Source: a virus
IMG/VR virus record: IMGVR_UViG_3300042731_008396
Span: 1-23,602 of that record
Reading direction: 5' to 3' (one strand)
DNA length: 23,602 nt
The translations under genes and the position numbers were made by a program. The notes beneath the pieces are model-generated. The model saw only the letters and a program-made list of their open reading frames with translations. It was not told the DNA's origin and did not search any database. Of this stretch, positions 8,287-15,863 are shown piece by piece (positions within the stretch are counted from its first letter, which is position 1; the number at the start of each line of letters is the position of its first letter).

Positions 8287-8627
8287 GGTTTCTTGGTGAT
8301 TCCAAAGACAATGAAATGAACTTGATCAGCAACATCACAGATACCATTAAAGGAATCATTGCCGCCAAGCTGAATAGGATTATCCAAAATATCGTGCCGG
8401 TCGCCTTCATCTATAAGCAGCCCCTTTGGTGAAAAGAGAATATTTTCACTGAAGGAACCATCTGGAAGTCGTTTTTGAATGTAGACAGAAACCTGCCTTT
8501 GTCCGGAATCATCCGATACCAACGTGATTTGGTATATCGTCGCGCTTTCCTTTGGGTCAACGGCAAAGAGCGGCTTGATGGCGGATTGCAATTTACCCGC
8601 CGCAATGATTTCCCATTTCTCAGACAT
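8283..8627 (-). CDS. Small beta-rich phage structural protein
   Basis: 114 residues, ATG start 3 nt after the upstream stop. The predicted strands (ATIYQITLVSDDSGQRQVSVYIQ, QVHFIVFGITKKP) suggest one small beta-sandwich. Small proteins of this kind often follow fibre genes in phages as head or tail decoration or adaptor proteins. I do not recognise a specific family. It overlaps the next gene by ATGA, pointing to coupled translation. Confidence 0.65.
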   Translation of the reverse strand: MSEKWEIIAAGKLQSAIKPLFAVDPKESATIYQITLVSDDSGQRQVSVYIQKRLPDGSFSENILFSPKGLLIDEGDRHDILDNPIQLGGNDSFNGICDVADQVHFIVFGITKKP

Positions 8628-8630
8628 GCT

Positions 8631-10031
8631 TTAAGATTTTGCTATCTTCTCGATTCGGATGATCAAAAACACTTCACTGACACTGGGGATGGATGCAGCC
8701 TTGCCGTATCCAGCCACCACACTGGCCAATTCCGCGTAATGTTCGATGCAAAATTCTTCGCTGGCGGCTTGGACTTCAAAACGTCCCTCCAACACGCTGC
8801 GGGTTGGGATGTCTGATGCCGCCGGGCTTTTCTCGGTGGTGCCGTAAATCAAATTGGCGGATCCAACATGCGGTTGGACAACACCCAGGGTAACATTCCA
8901 AAACCGGATTTGATGATAGCCAATCTGATACCCAACTGCTTCTGCCCGAATTCGATAGAAACCTTGGGTTAAAGTAAATTTGTTTCCAGCTACACCACCA
9001 GCGGTATGGGCGGCAATGGATGCACCCACCGCGCCGGTTGTGTCAGAGGAAGCTTCGGTAATGTTGCGAGCGCCCCAAGATCCCGGGGTGGCACTGGAAT
9101 TGTCCCCGTCTGTGCCAGAGGTTTGCAGCTCGCGCAGAATGATGGTTTCAACTGTGACTTCTTCCGCTGTGTCCCCAAAATTGTCTGGCCCCAGTTTAGA
9201 GTATTTAACCCCAGCCGCTTCGGCCGCATCAACCATCAGCAACATGCCATCAGTTACCCCCACCGCTACCCTTACGTTATCGCTGCCGTTATGAACGATA
9301 ATGTCCCCTTTAGTGGTGCAGGGGGATAGGTTATCGAAAGCGGTAGTCTTAGTGATGCCGCCCGTTCCACCCAAAGTGACAGGCAAAGCTAATGTAGCGG
9401 TGAAGTTTGCCGCATTGGAAAGATCAATGGTGGCCCACTCCATTTTAACTCCAGCCACACCAGAGTTGGCGCGGAGGAATGCGCCAGTTGCGCCTACGCC
9501 CAGCCGGGTGTTCTTGGCGGCGGTGGCGCTATTGCAAACAATCAGATCCCCTTCGGTGGTGGTGATGCCTAAGCGGGGCAAAGAACTCCCGTCCAATTCG
9601 ATATCACCACTGGCGGCATAAGTAACTTCCCCAGACAACCCCTGTAATCCTCCACAGCTTACCGTGCTGCCGCTGGGCACGGTTGTGGTGGGTGCCACAT
9701 TCTCACCATAAGCACCCCCGGCGGTTTCCAAATTCTCCAAATTAACTGTGCTGGAATCGGTTATGGCATCCACCCGCATCCAGCCAGCATTTTCAACGTA
9801 AAGGATTTGCCCCACGCTCATCCAAGCTGACTGAACCACTTTAACCCCAGACACCACCGCACCCAAAGCAGGCATGGTGAAATCGGCGGTAAGGGTGGTG
9901 TGGGCGTTTACTCCAGCGGTCCCGTCTGCCCCATCCTGGCCGGGATCACCCTTGGCACCGGGGATGTTTTGCACGTTGGGGTCATCGCAAGGATCACAGC
10001 AATCGGACTGGAAAGGCAGAGCGGAAGGCAT
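8631..10031 (-). CDS. Collagen-like head or tail fibre protein
   Basis: 466 residues. The N-terminus has a Cys cluster (DCCDPCDDP, 10-18) and a short collagen-like Gly-X-Y run (GAKGDPGQDGADGTAG, 25-40), then a beta module (41-104: TTLTADFTMPALGAVV, VGQILYVENAGWMRVDAI) typical of phage fibre N-terminal parts. Two related shaft units follow at about 158-202 and 238-281 (TTEGDLIV, RLGVGATGAFLRA; TTKGDIIV, RVAVGVTDGMLL), linked by the common fibre motif LPVTLGGTGG. The C-terminus (350-466: NKFTLTQGFYRIRAEAVGYQ through VFLIIRIEKI) resembles a C1q/TNF-like jelly-roll, a trimerisation and binding head. It is the first gene after the major capsid gene, so a head fibre or an adsorption fibre are both possible. 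No signal peptide. Confidence 0.78.
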   Translation of the reverse strand: MPSALPFQSDCCDPCDDPNVQNIPGAKGDPGQDGADGTAGVNAHTTLTADFTMPALGAVVSGVKVVQSAWMSVGQILYVENAGWMRVDAITDSSTVNLENLETAGGAYGENVAPTTTVPSGSTVSCGGLQGLSGEVTYAASGDIELDGSSLPRLGITTTEGDLIVCNSATAAKNTRLGVGATGAFLRANSGVAGVKMEWATIDLSNAANFTATLALPVTLGGTGGITKTTAFDNLSPCTTKGDIIVHNGSDNVRVAVGVTDGMLLMVDAAEAAGVKYSKLGPDNFGDTAEEVTVETIILRELQTSGTDGDNSSATPGSWGARNITEASSDTTGAVGASIAAHTAGGVAGNKFTLTQGFYRIRAEAVGYQIGYHQIRFWNVTLGVVQPHVGSANLIYGTTEKSPAASDIPTRSVLEGRFEVQAASEEFCIEHYAELASVVAGYGKAASIPSVSEVFLIIRIEKIAKS

Positions 10032-10050
10032 AATTTTTCAAATTGGTTGT

Positions 10051-10086
10051 GGGGGCGGTAGACCCGAAACCGTATCTACCACCCCC
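10051..10086 (-). terminator. Strong stem-loop downstream of the capsid gene
   Basis: A 12-bp stem with a 12-nt loop: arms 10051-10062 and 10075-10086. In leftward RNA the one imperfect pair is a G-U wobble; in rightward RNA it would be a C-A mismatch. The structure is therefore better suited to the leftward transcript. A clean U-tract is missing (the next bases read ACAACCAATTTG), so partial termination, RNA processing or 3' end protection of capsid mRNA are all possible. Confidence 0.55.
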
Positions 10087-10088
10087 GG

Positions 10089-10119
10089 TTTGATTAAGAT
10101 TGCCCCTAATCAAATTAGG
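10089..10119 (-). promoter_or_regulatory. Two mutually exclusive hairpins right after the capsid stop codon
   Basis: A perfect 6-bp hairpin (CCTAAT, 3-nt loop, ATTAGG; 10105-10119) directly abuts the capsid stop codon. It overlaps a perfect 8-bp hairpin (TTTGATTA at 10089-10096 with TAATCAAA at 10107-10114, 10-nt loop). They share bases and cannot form together, an arrangement typical of attenuator-like switches. With the larger stem next to it, this fills the 88-nt gap between capsid and fibre genes. Confidence 0.45.
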
Positions 10120-11349
10120 TTAGCTGGTGCAGGTAACCTCAGTGTAGGTTCGCGGTCGGCATCGCTTGAAGAAGATGCTGCGCCCGAACTCAGGGAAGAT
10201 CGGTCGCGGAGCATGCTTGTATTCAGCAAAATGCCGCCCACGTTTCTTCAGCGGATCATAGCAATCGCCGTTGGTGTCAATGTCCGGCCCGGTCACAAAC
10301 TGCCACTCGCCAGTGTAAGTTGTTGGGTTCCAGGACAACCCGGCGGCCGCATTGACCGGCCGAATGATTTCACTGTGGAACACCCACGGAGTGAGCACGT
10401 CAGCCCGCTCGAAATCAGCAACTTGCCATTGCGGGTTGATTCGCGCCACGTAACCCTTTGTCCCGGCAACCATCACCCAAGTGGGGATTCTGGTAAGGCC
10501 AACCCCGCCAACATAATGATATCGCGGAGGGAACAAGTTGATCACGTGCCGGAAGTTGCCAATCACCTTAGACGCACCAACACGCTTGAGAAGCATGGCA
10601 CCCATGCCAGCCCCGGTGTCTGCATCCCGGTAATCCTGCCGCCTGTCGGCGTTATTGAACAGGATTTGATGGGACATTTCCTGACCGATATACAGCGGGT
10701 AAATCGGGCCATCCTCGCCCAAATTGATCCAGCCATCGGTGTTGATGTCGCTTGACCCCGCCTCATTCAATTCAGCGGCAGTTTGTTCCAACATCTCCTG
10801 GGTCAACTCACTGGTGGGTTCCGAAACGCCGGACAAGTCTGGCACTTGCGGAGGATCGCCAGTGGATCCATCAATCGTGGTGTAAGAGGAGGTTGCGGGA
10901 ACTTTCGGTGAGAAGTGGCAAAAGATATTGGAAAGTCGGTTTTCCAAACTGCGCATGGAACGTTTCGTCAACGCTCGCAGATACCCCTCAAGGAACCGTT
11001 CCGCCCGGTGGTGGAAGATCAAATCATCTTTACAGATGATCGGACCACGCAAGCCCAGTTGTTCTGGGTGGTATTGGCTTTCCTCAAAGCCATAATTCAC
11101 GTCATTCCAGGTAACAGCGCAAGCCTGTTGCCCAGAACCAAGTGAAATCAACGGCCATGCTTCCTCATCACTGGTGGGTTCGGATCGGCCAAGAGTGAAC
11201 GTGGTTTGCTCTAACCCCGTTCCTTTCTTGTATTCTCCGCGCTGGATCAGGTTGATCCAGATACCACGATAGGAAGCCCGCAAGTAAATCTCTTCATCCA
11301 GAGATTCGGTTGCCAATTTAAAGGCATCAAACACATCTTGACAGGTCAT
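10120..11349 (-). CDS. Putative major capsid protein
   Basis: 409 residues, ATG start. It is called as the major capsid protein mainly from position (directly after the scaffold-like gene, before fibre genes) and from its length. It is a mixed alpha/beta protein with no enzyme motif: an N-terminal helix region (FDAFKLATESLDEEIYL), a central Ser/Thr/Pro-rich stretch (about 150-200), and a C-terminal half that looks like a capsid core (IPTWVMVAGTKGYVARINPQW, DVLTPWVFHSEIIRPVN, CYDPLKKRGRHFAEYKHAPR). I cannot assign it to a named capsid family. No Shine-Dalgarno site precedes the start (ACCACCTTTTTGTT then ATG), which is surprising for a very highly expressed gene. Both flanks are unusually rich in hairpins, suggesting dedicated mRNA control. 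Confidence 0.68.
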   Translation of the reverse strand: MTCQDVFDAFKLATESLDEEIYLRASYRGIWINLIQRGEYKKGTGLEQTTFTLGRSEPTSDEEAWPLISLGSGQQACAVTWNDVNYGFEESQYHPEQLGLRGPIICKDDLIFHHRAERFLEGYLRALTKRSMRSLENRLSNIFCHFSPKVPATSSYTTIDGSTGDPPQVPDLSGVSEPTSELTQEMLEQTAAELNEAGSSDINTDGWINLGEDGPIYPLYIGQEMSHQILFNNADRRQDYRDADTGAGMGAMLLKRVGASKVIGNFRHVINLFPPRYHYVGGVGLTRIPTWVMVAGTKGYVARINPQWQVADFERADVLTPWVFHSEIIRPVNAAAGLSWNPTTYTGEWQFVTGPDIDTNGDCYDPLKKRGRHFAEYKHAPRPIFPEFGRSIFFKRCRPRTYTEVTCTS

Positions 11350-11550
11350 AACAAAAAGGTGGTCTTAAGTTATTGATACCCAAACACAACCGCACTCGCG
11401 GAAGATAACGGGTATGCTACCTGAAGTTGCCAGCTTCCTATTGGGCGGTTCGCAGCCGCTTGCGAACACTAACTGGCGGCAAGATGCCGGATAGGCGCCC
11501 GGCGGCGCACTATGAGCGGAACTTAAGCCCTACCTTGGATGGTGTCAAGC
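11350..11550 (-). promoter_or_regulatory. Structured 201-nt leader between scaffold and capsid genes
   Basis: The longest gap inside the leftward block, with no convincing ORF. It holds several inverted repeats: GTTCGC/GCGAAC (11448-11467, 8-nt loop); GCGCC/GGCGC (11495-11508, 4-nt loop); and a nested pair near the capsid start, ATACCC (11376-11381) with GGGTAT (11410-11415), enclosing CCGC-ACTC-GCGG (11390-11401). A TTGACA on the minus strand (11548-11543), just after the scaffold stop, could be a -35 element, but the match about 17-18 nt downstream (TTAAGT) is poor. A capsid-specific promoter, an attenuator or a structured 5' leader are the likely roles. Confidence 0.5.
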
Positions 11551-12879
11551 CTATGTCTGGGGCATGTTTTCCAGGTAAGTTTCTGTGAAGCCTTTTCTCT
11601 TGCGGCTTTTGGTGGGTGTGGTGGGTGTGGTCCCGCCCAAGCTGGGTTCAGCGCCGGAGATTGCGCTTAATTCTTCCTCCAAAGTTTTGATGTGTTCCTG
11701 CAACGCTGGAATGTATTGGGTGGTTAAAAACTGATCTTCTTCAGCCATAACGGCATATTTAACGAGTGTGGCGGCGGCGTTCTCTGGATCCCCGCCTTTA
11801 AGGAATTTCTCCAACCGGGCGAACCGCTCTTTAACCAAGGCGTTGTGATCGTCTTTACCTTCAATCTCAACAAAGGCTGTGGATTGAGCAGCCAGCTTTT
11901 TGGCATCCTCAACCATCTTGGCCCTTTCAGCTTCAACCCTGCCTGCCAGCTTCTCTGCTGACTGTTTTTCTTCCTCCTGCAATGCCTTGTAGGATTCATG
12001 AGCATTGGTCAATTCTTGGGCTTGATCGTCCCGGGCGGCATCCATTTGGGCCACAGCAAGATCCAACTGGCCTTTGCCCACCCCTGTTTCGATGGATTCC
12101 CGGATAGCTTCAATCTGTTGGTTGCGCCAGTGCGAGGATGGCAACGCCATCAAACCCTCAATCTTGGCGGCGTGTTCGTCCCCAACAGCATTCTTTGCCC
12201 TAGAAATTGCGCTTTCAAAAGTTCGCTTATACTTGGCTTGGAATCGGTCGCTCCGCTCCAGCGCAACGGTTTCCAATTGCTGTTGAAGTTTATCCCGTTC
12301 AGCCACAAGGTTTTTGTATTCTTCGCCAGAAGGTCCAGTTGGCTTGGATTCAGCGGATTTTCGCAGCTCTGCGATTTCTCCTTCCAGCTTTTCACGTGCA
12401 GCTTTTTCCTGGGCGTAACTCTTTTCAGCTTCAGCTCTTTGCTTTTTGATAAGCTTAAAGTCATCGGCAGCCTTTTGACTTTTAATGGAAGGTGGAACGG
12501 CGTCATCATCGTCCAGGCTACGCGGACCACCATCCGGTTCCGGTTCAGGTTCTGGCCCTGGCTCATCGCCAACATCTGGCGCGGGCTTAGGTTCCGGCCC
12601 GGCGACAGTTTTAAGTTTTGGCAGTGAAGGTTCACTTGTTTTGCCTTTCTTCGGTGCCGCTTTAGTCGGCCCATCATCCTTATGTTGCGCTGGTTGCGCA
12701 GGTTTTTCAAGTTTTGGTTTCGTGATGGGCGGTTCATCTGATTCCAAAGCGGGCACATCATCTGCAAGAGCAGCATCCAGCTTGGCGGCCATTTGCTTAA
12801 TTTTGGACCCCGGCGGCGGGGAATCAGGCTGTTGAACAACATCATCTTGCACTTGAGTGGGTGGTTTGGCTGGTGGCAT
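11551..12879 (-). CDS. Putative capsid scaffolding protein
   Basis: 442 residues from the ATG at 12879. A GTG at 12933 is in frame, but the ATG follows the upstream stop by one base and has AAGAGGA about 6 nt upstream, so it is preferred. Residues 1-132 are disordered, rich in Pro, Lys and Glu, with a PEPEPEP stretch. Residues about 138-215 and 285-335 are strongly charged heptad-like coiled coils (AEKSYAQEKAAREKLEGEIAE; YKALQEEEKQSAEKLAG). The C-terminus is short and basic (TKSRKRKGFTETYLENMPQT). Acidic, elongated, coiled-coil proteins encoded just upstream of the major capsid gene are usually scaffolds, whose C-terminal part binds capsid subunits. No protease motif is seen. Confidence 0.7.
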   Translation of the reverse strand: MPPAKPPTQVQDDVVQQPDSPPPGSKIKQMAAKLDAALADDVPALESDEPPITKPKLEKPAQPAQHKDDGPTKAAPKKGKTSEPSLPKLKTVAGPEPKPAPDVGDEPGPEPEPEPDGGPRSLDDDDAVPPSIKSQKAADDFKLIKKQRAEAEKSYAQEKAAREKLEGEIAELRKSAESKPTGPSGEEYKNLVAERDKLQQQLETVALERSDRFQAKYKRTFESAISRAKNAVGDEHAAKIEGLMALPSSHWRNQQIEAIRESIETGVGKGQLDLAVAQMDAARDDQAQELTNAHESYKALQEEEKQSAEKLAGRVEAERAKMVEDAKKLAAQSTAFVEIEGKDDHNALVKERFARLEKFLKGGDPENAAATLVKYAVMAEEDQFLTTQYIPALQEHIKTLEEELSAISGAEPSLGGTTPTTPTKSRKRKGFTETYLENMPQT

Positions 12880-12880
12880 A

Positions 12881-13159
12881 TTAATCCTCTTCTTTTTCGA
12901 GTTCCGGTGGAGCAAACGTGGCTTCAGGCACACCGGTCGGTGGCGCTGATCGGGCTAAAGCCGCAAGATTATTTCCGTAGCGATCATAACCGTAAATCAC
13001 GCCCAGCTCCCTATCGGCGCTTATTTCCTGCGGTTTCTGGTAGTTTTTAGGGTGTTCTTCCTCCATGACCCCGGCGAGCAGTTTCCAGCGCGGATCCTCA
13101 AACAAATCCCGCGCCCATTGAACTAACCGCTCATCACTCTGCCAATCGTTAAGGTTCAT
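12881..13159 (-). CDS. Small conserved-looking protein upstream of the scaffold
   Basis: 92 residues from the ATG at 13159, two bases after the upstream stop; a TTG at 13165 is the in-frame alternative. The N-terminal half is helical (DERLVQWARDLFEDPRWKLLAGVMEEEHP), the C-terminal half Pro/Ala-rich and acidic (ELEKEED). Its stop overlaps the ribosome-binding site of the scaffold gene, so it is probably co-translated with it. I do not recognise the family; a role in head assembly is inferred from position only. Confidence 0.65.
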   Translation of the reverse strand: MNLNDWQSDERLVQWARDLFEDPRWKLLAGVMEEEHPKNYQKPQEISADRELGVIYGYDRYGNNLAALARSAPPTGVPEATFAPPELEKEED

Positions 13160-13161
13160 AA

Positions 13162-13782
13162 TCAACCTGGATAATGCATATTAACATCTTCTAATTCCGG
13201 TGCATAGGGCATTTTTCGGTCCCCGTGGATGGGGTGGAAAACGCATCTCAACCGGGTGAAATCCGTGAAATACTTGCCTTGGGTGGTTTTGAAGTAATCC
13301 GAAAGCCACGCATCCCACTTCTGATGCCCGATTCGGAACACGGGAGGAATTTCCTCTGCAACCTTTCTCCAGATGTCTGGGCGCGTCACAAAGATATCCC
13401 TCCCGCGATCCAACGGATCATCCCGCGCTTGATCCAGGGTTTGCGCTCCTGGTTCAAAATGATGCCGCCGCGATATGCAAGCCCGGGCGAACCCGCGTTG
13501 AATGTTGAATTCAATCTTGTGTATCAACGGGATAAGAATGATATCCGCATTTACCAGAGCGGTAATCTGCGGCTGACGCCCCGCCATGGTGGCCATGTCT
13601 TTAATGCGCGGAAAATCTGTGGATGGAATAAATTGAGTGGTCGGACCGCTCAAAGACTGTTCAAAGGAACCGAAATAAATGATCCGGCGGGCCACGCCTT
13701 CCCAGCTCTGATGGGCGGCAATCTGGTTTTGAGGAAAGCAACCCCCCTGGCTATGCGGCCGGTGACTGGAAATGAGGATCAT
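13162..13782 (-). CDS. Glycosyltransferase-like protein (GT-A type)
   Basis: 206 residues from the ATG at 13782, with GAGGGAG about 5 nt upstream; a GTG two codons earlier is the alternative. After a beta-strand start (MILISSHRP), residues 72-86 read PQITALVNADIILIP. An acidic N-A-D at this place matches the metal and sugar-nucleotide binding region of small GT-A-like transferases. The later DIFVTRPDIW (129-138) and PPVFRIGHQKWDAWL (146-160) match a pattern I know from phage and bacterial family-2-like proteins, where an aromatic/IGR-type segment precedes WD-x-WL. The protein is shorter than a full family 2 enzyme, so activity is uncertain. It ends the sugar-modification island. Confidence 0.6.
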   Translation of the reverse strand: MILISSHRPHSQGGCFPQNQIAAHQSWEGVARRIIYFGSFEQSLSGPTTQFIPSTDFPRIKDMATMAGRQPQITALVNADIILIPLIHKIEFNIQRGFARACISRRHHFEPGAQTLDQARDDPLDRGRDIFVTRPDIWRKVAEEIPPVFRIGHQKWDAWLSDYFKTTQGKYFTDFTRLRCVFHPIHGDRKMPYAPELEDVNMHYPG

Positions 13783-13807
13783 AAGCACTCCCTCACATCA
13801 AAGCAGG

Positions 13808-14482
13808 TTAGGCATATCCAAATTTTTTCATTATTTCACCATTTGCCTTTACCACAATATCTTGAATTTTTTTTGGCATCTCCTGCTTATAATACCCACT
13901 CCGTCCGCGTTTGTAATACCAATCCGATTTTGCCTCAAACCACTTGAAGGGGGGCATCTCTCTCGCTTTTTTTGTCAGCCATCCAGCTTGCATTAAAGCT
14001 CGTTGGGCCTTTTCGACGGGATCAACAATCATTTCCTCATATAAAACGGTTCCCATTCTCATTTGATTTGATTCGGCATATTCAATATAATCCCCCCAGC
14101 TTTTTGGCAATGTATTAACACCCTTAAAAGAAGCCGCCTTCCCTTTGGCGAAAATCTCCAATGCTTGCGCATAGGAATATTTCTTGTTTACCTTGCATAC
14201 ATATCTCGCGTAACTGCAAAACACATCTCGCGGATCTCTCACCACGTGAATAAACGGGTCTGAGCACATCGGCACATGCCCACGATAAAAAACGACCTTC
14301 TCCAAGCCTGTTTTTATGTCTGGCGCGAAGCGTTCTTTATTAACAAAAAGATCATTCCCCAGTATGCATTGAAAGGGTTTTTTTGTTTCTGCCTGTGTCC
14401 AAACATGGTCAAGACATTGAACAGCGTGAATAAACAAGCTCTGCCCGGATCTAGGATAAGAAATGACAAACAGCTTTTTCAT
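13808..14482 (-). CDS. Sulfotransferase (second copy)
   Basis: 224 residues, ATG overlapping the upstream methyltransferase stop (ATGA). The 5'-phosphosulfate-binding loop for PAPS is YPRSGQS (9-15). A His in YRGHVP (69) is the likely catalytic base. VVRDPRDVFCSYARY (80-94) is the 3'-phosphate-binding segment, and KRGRSGYYKQE (191-201) matches the C-terminal basic PAPS-contact region. These are hallmarks of the sulfotransferase 1/3 fold, which moves sulfate from PAPS to a hydroxyl or amine. It shares its C-terminal pattern (MPPF, then FGYA at the end) with the sulfotransferase at 15159-15863, so the two are paralogues. Sample lines of the gene are near 32-43% GC by hand count, against about 58% in a portal line, suggesting recent acquisition. 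The acceptor is unknown. Confidence 0.88.
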   Translation of the reverse strand: MKKLFVISYPRSGQSLFIHAVQCLDHVWTQAETKKPFQCILGNDLFVNKERFAPDIKTGLEKVVFYRGHVPMCSDPFIHVVRDPRDVFCSYARYVCKVNKKYSYAQALEIFAKGKAASFKGVNTLPKSWGDYIEYAESNQMRMGTVLYEEMIVDPVEKAQRALMQAGWLTKKAREMPPFKWFEAKSDWYYKRGRSGYYKQEMPKKIQDIVVKANGEIMKKFGYA

Positions 14483-15156
14483 TTTTGTATTCTAACAAAA
14501 ACGGGATCAACCCCATGCTTTTTCCCGGTTCCAGGCATAAGTGTGTATCCGGCGGCTGAAAGCAATGCAACAGATTCGGCCCCATTTTTTCCGATTACAT
14601 CCAGCTCGCAAACGATGTGGTGGGGTTTGCACAGCGTTATCGTTTCATATGCCCCCGTTAAAACGGAGAACTCATGCCCCTCGACATCAAGATGAATGAA
14701 ATCAAGCTTCGTTATTCTCAGTCGATCTATGGGAACAATCATGCACTGACCATCCCCAAGTTCAGATATTTTCGTCATGCCCACATTATTGAATGTTTTC
14801 AACGGGGCAACCCCATCAGCGGCTCCAACAGCGAGATTTATTGAAACAATCGGAGCAACCAGCCCGTTTTTGTTTGCGTTGATAATATTGTGGGCTAAAC
14901 AGTTAAACGCATCCAAGTTTGGTTCAAACGCATAAACCAACCCATTAGGGCCGCATTTCCTGGCATACGGAATAGCGTGGTCCCCGTAAAGGGCACCAGC
15001 GTCCAACACGTGATCTCCCGGTTTTATTAACGGCAATAACGTTTCTCTAAGAAAACCTTCAACCATAATATCCTTATGTGATGCAATCCACTTTGTCATG
15101 TGTGTGTCATGTTTCAACCCCGCCCAACCTTCTTTTGTAATGACAAATGGTTGCAT
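14479..15156 (-). CDS. FkbM-family SAM-dependent methyltransferase
   Basis: 225 residues, ATG start 2 nt after the upstream sulfotransferase stop. The Rossmann glycine motif is VLDAGALYGDHAIPYARKC (50-68), followed by VYAFEPN (74-80) with the acidic residue that binds the SAM ribose. LDFIHLDVEGHEFSVLTGA (151-169) is the FkbM hallmark segment. FkbM-type enzymes O-methylate sugars and related small molecules and are common in polysaccharide gene clusters. Placed between two sulfotransferases and near two glycosyltransferases, it most likely methylates a sugar on the same glycan. Length is normal for the family. Confidence 0.88.
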   Translation of the reverse strand: MQPFVITKEGWAGLKHDTHMTKWIASHKDIMVEGFLRETLLPLIKPGDHVLDAGALYGDHAIPYARKCGPNGLVYAFEPNLDAFNCLAHNIINANKNGLVAPIVSINLAVGAADGVAPLKTFNNVGMTKISELGDGQCMIVPIDRLRITKLDFIHLDVEGHEFSVLTGAYETITLCKPHHIVCELDVIGKNGAESVALLSAAGYTLMPGTGKKHGVDPVFVRIQK

Positions 15157-15158
15157 TT

Positions 15159-15863
15159 TTAGGTCGAATCGGCGGCATATCCAAATTTCCTCAACACTTC
15201 ACCGAATCTTAAATTAAACCCCGCCAACAGTTTCTCGGGAAACTCCTCCTTGTGAGAGCCAGCCCTTCCTTTCCGGAAAAAGTTGGGATCCTTGGCATGC
15301 AACTCAGTGAATGGTGGCATGGCTTTTTTGGGTTTAAGAACATACCCAAGACTTGAGAGAGCATCTCTTAATTCCGTGGTGAACGGATCATTGCAAAGGT
15401 TTTCGTAGCGAACTGTCGCGCCTATCTTGCCGCTTTGTTTCCACCTTGTGACATGATTAGCCCAATTGGCATCCACATCCATGTGATATCTAACCCGCTC
15501 CTCATAGGTCCAGGGCTGCCCGTCACGTTGAGCGTTGTGGACATCAAATCTCGCATAACTAAGAGTGGCATCCCTTCCATCACGCAAGATATACAGCACA
15601 TCCCCAACGGCATGATCATGAGGCATGTAATGTTGCTTAAGAACATACACGGTTGAATCATCGCTGTGGAATTCATTTAACCTTTGAGGATCTTTTCCAG
15701 CGGCCCCAAACTCTTCCAGCATGGGCAATGGATTAAGCTTCCCCATCGGGCAAAACTTAACCTTCTTTTTATCCCGCACCCAAACCGGCTCATAACAAAG
15801 GAGCAACGCTGTGGTAACAAGACTGTTTCCACTTCTAGGATACGATACCAAATTCAGGATCAC
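15159..15863 (-). CDS. Sulfotransferase (first copy)
   Basis: 234 residues starting at a GTG that overlaps the glycosyltransferase stop (GTGA). Motifs are textbook: YPRSGNS (8-14) binds the 5'-phosphosulfate of PAPS; His78 in KQHYMPHD is the likely base; YILRDGRDATLSYARF (91-106) binds the 3'-phosphate; RKGRAGSHKEEF (197-208) is the basic C-terminal loop. Residues GKIGATVRYENLCNDP (145-160) match the usual R-Y-E-x-L-x-x-D-P element. The enzyme would be cytoplasmic (no signal peptide) and acts on an unknown acceptor, presumably the product of the neighbouring glycosyltransferases. PAPS would have to come from the host, as no PAPS synthesis gene is in the window. Confidence 0.9.
   Translation of the reverse strand: MILNLVSYPRSGNSLVTTALLLCYEPVWVRDKKKVKFCPMGKLNPLPMLEEFGAAGKDPQRLNEFHSDDSTVYVLKQHYMPHDHAVGDVLYILRDGRDATLSYARFDVHNAQRDGQPWTYEERVRYHMDVDANWANHVTRWKQSGKIGATVRYENLCNDPFTTELRDALSSLGYVLKPKKAMPPFTELHAKDPNFFRKGRAGSHKEEFPEKLLAGFNLRFGEVLRKFGYAADST

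Noticed and set aside
11520-11548. Leftward TTGACA after the scaffold stop as a capsid promoter
   Set aside because: The -35 is perfect but no good -10 follows at 16-18 nt; kept only as a note in the leader feature.
12150-12845. Long open frame in the -1 phase of the scaffold gene
   Set aside because: The product is a low-complexity basic protein arising from the biased Lys/Glu/Pro codons of the scaffold; the scaffold frame has the good ribosome-binding site and sensible coiled coils.
13225-13947. 240-codon rightward ORF opposite the glycosyltransferase-like gene
   Set aside because: It crosses two leftward genes with clear protein motifs and has no recognisable domain; a shadow frame.
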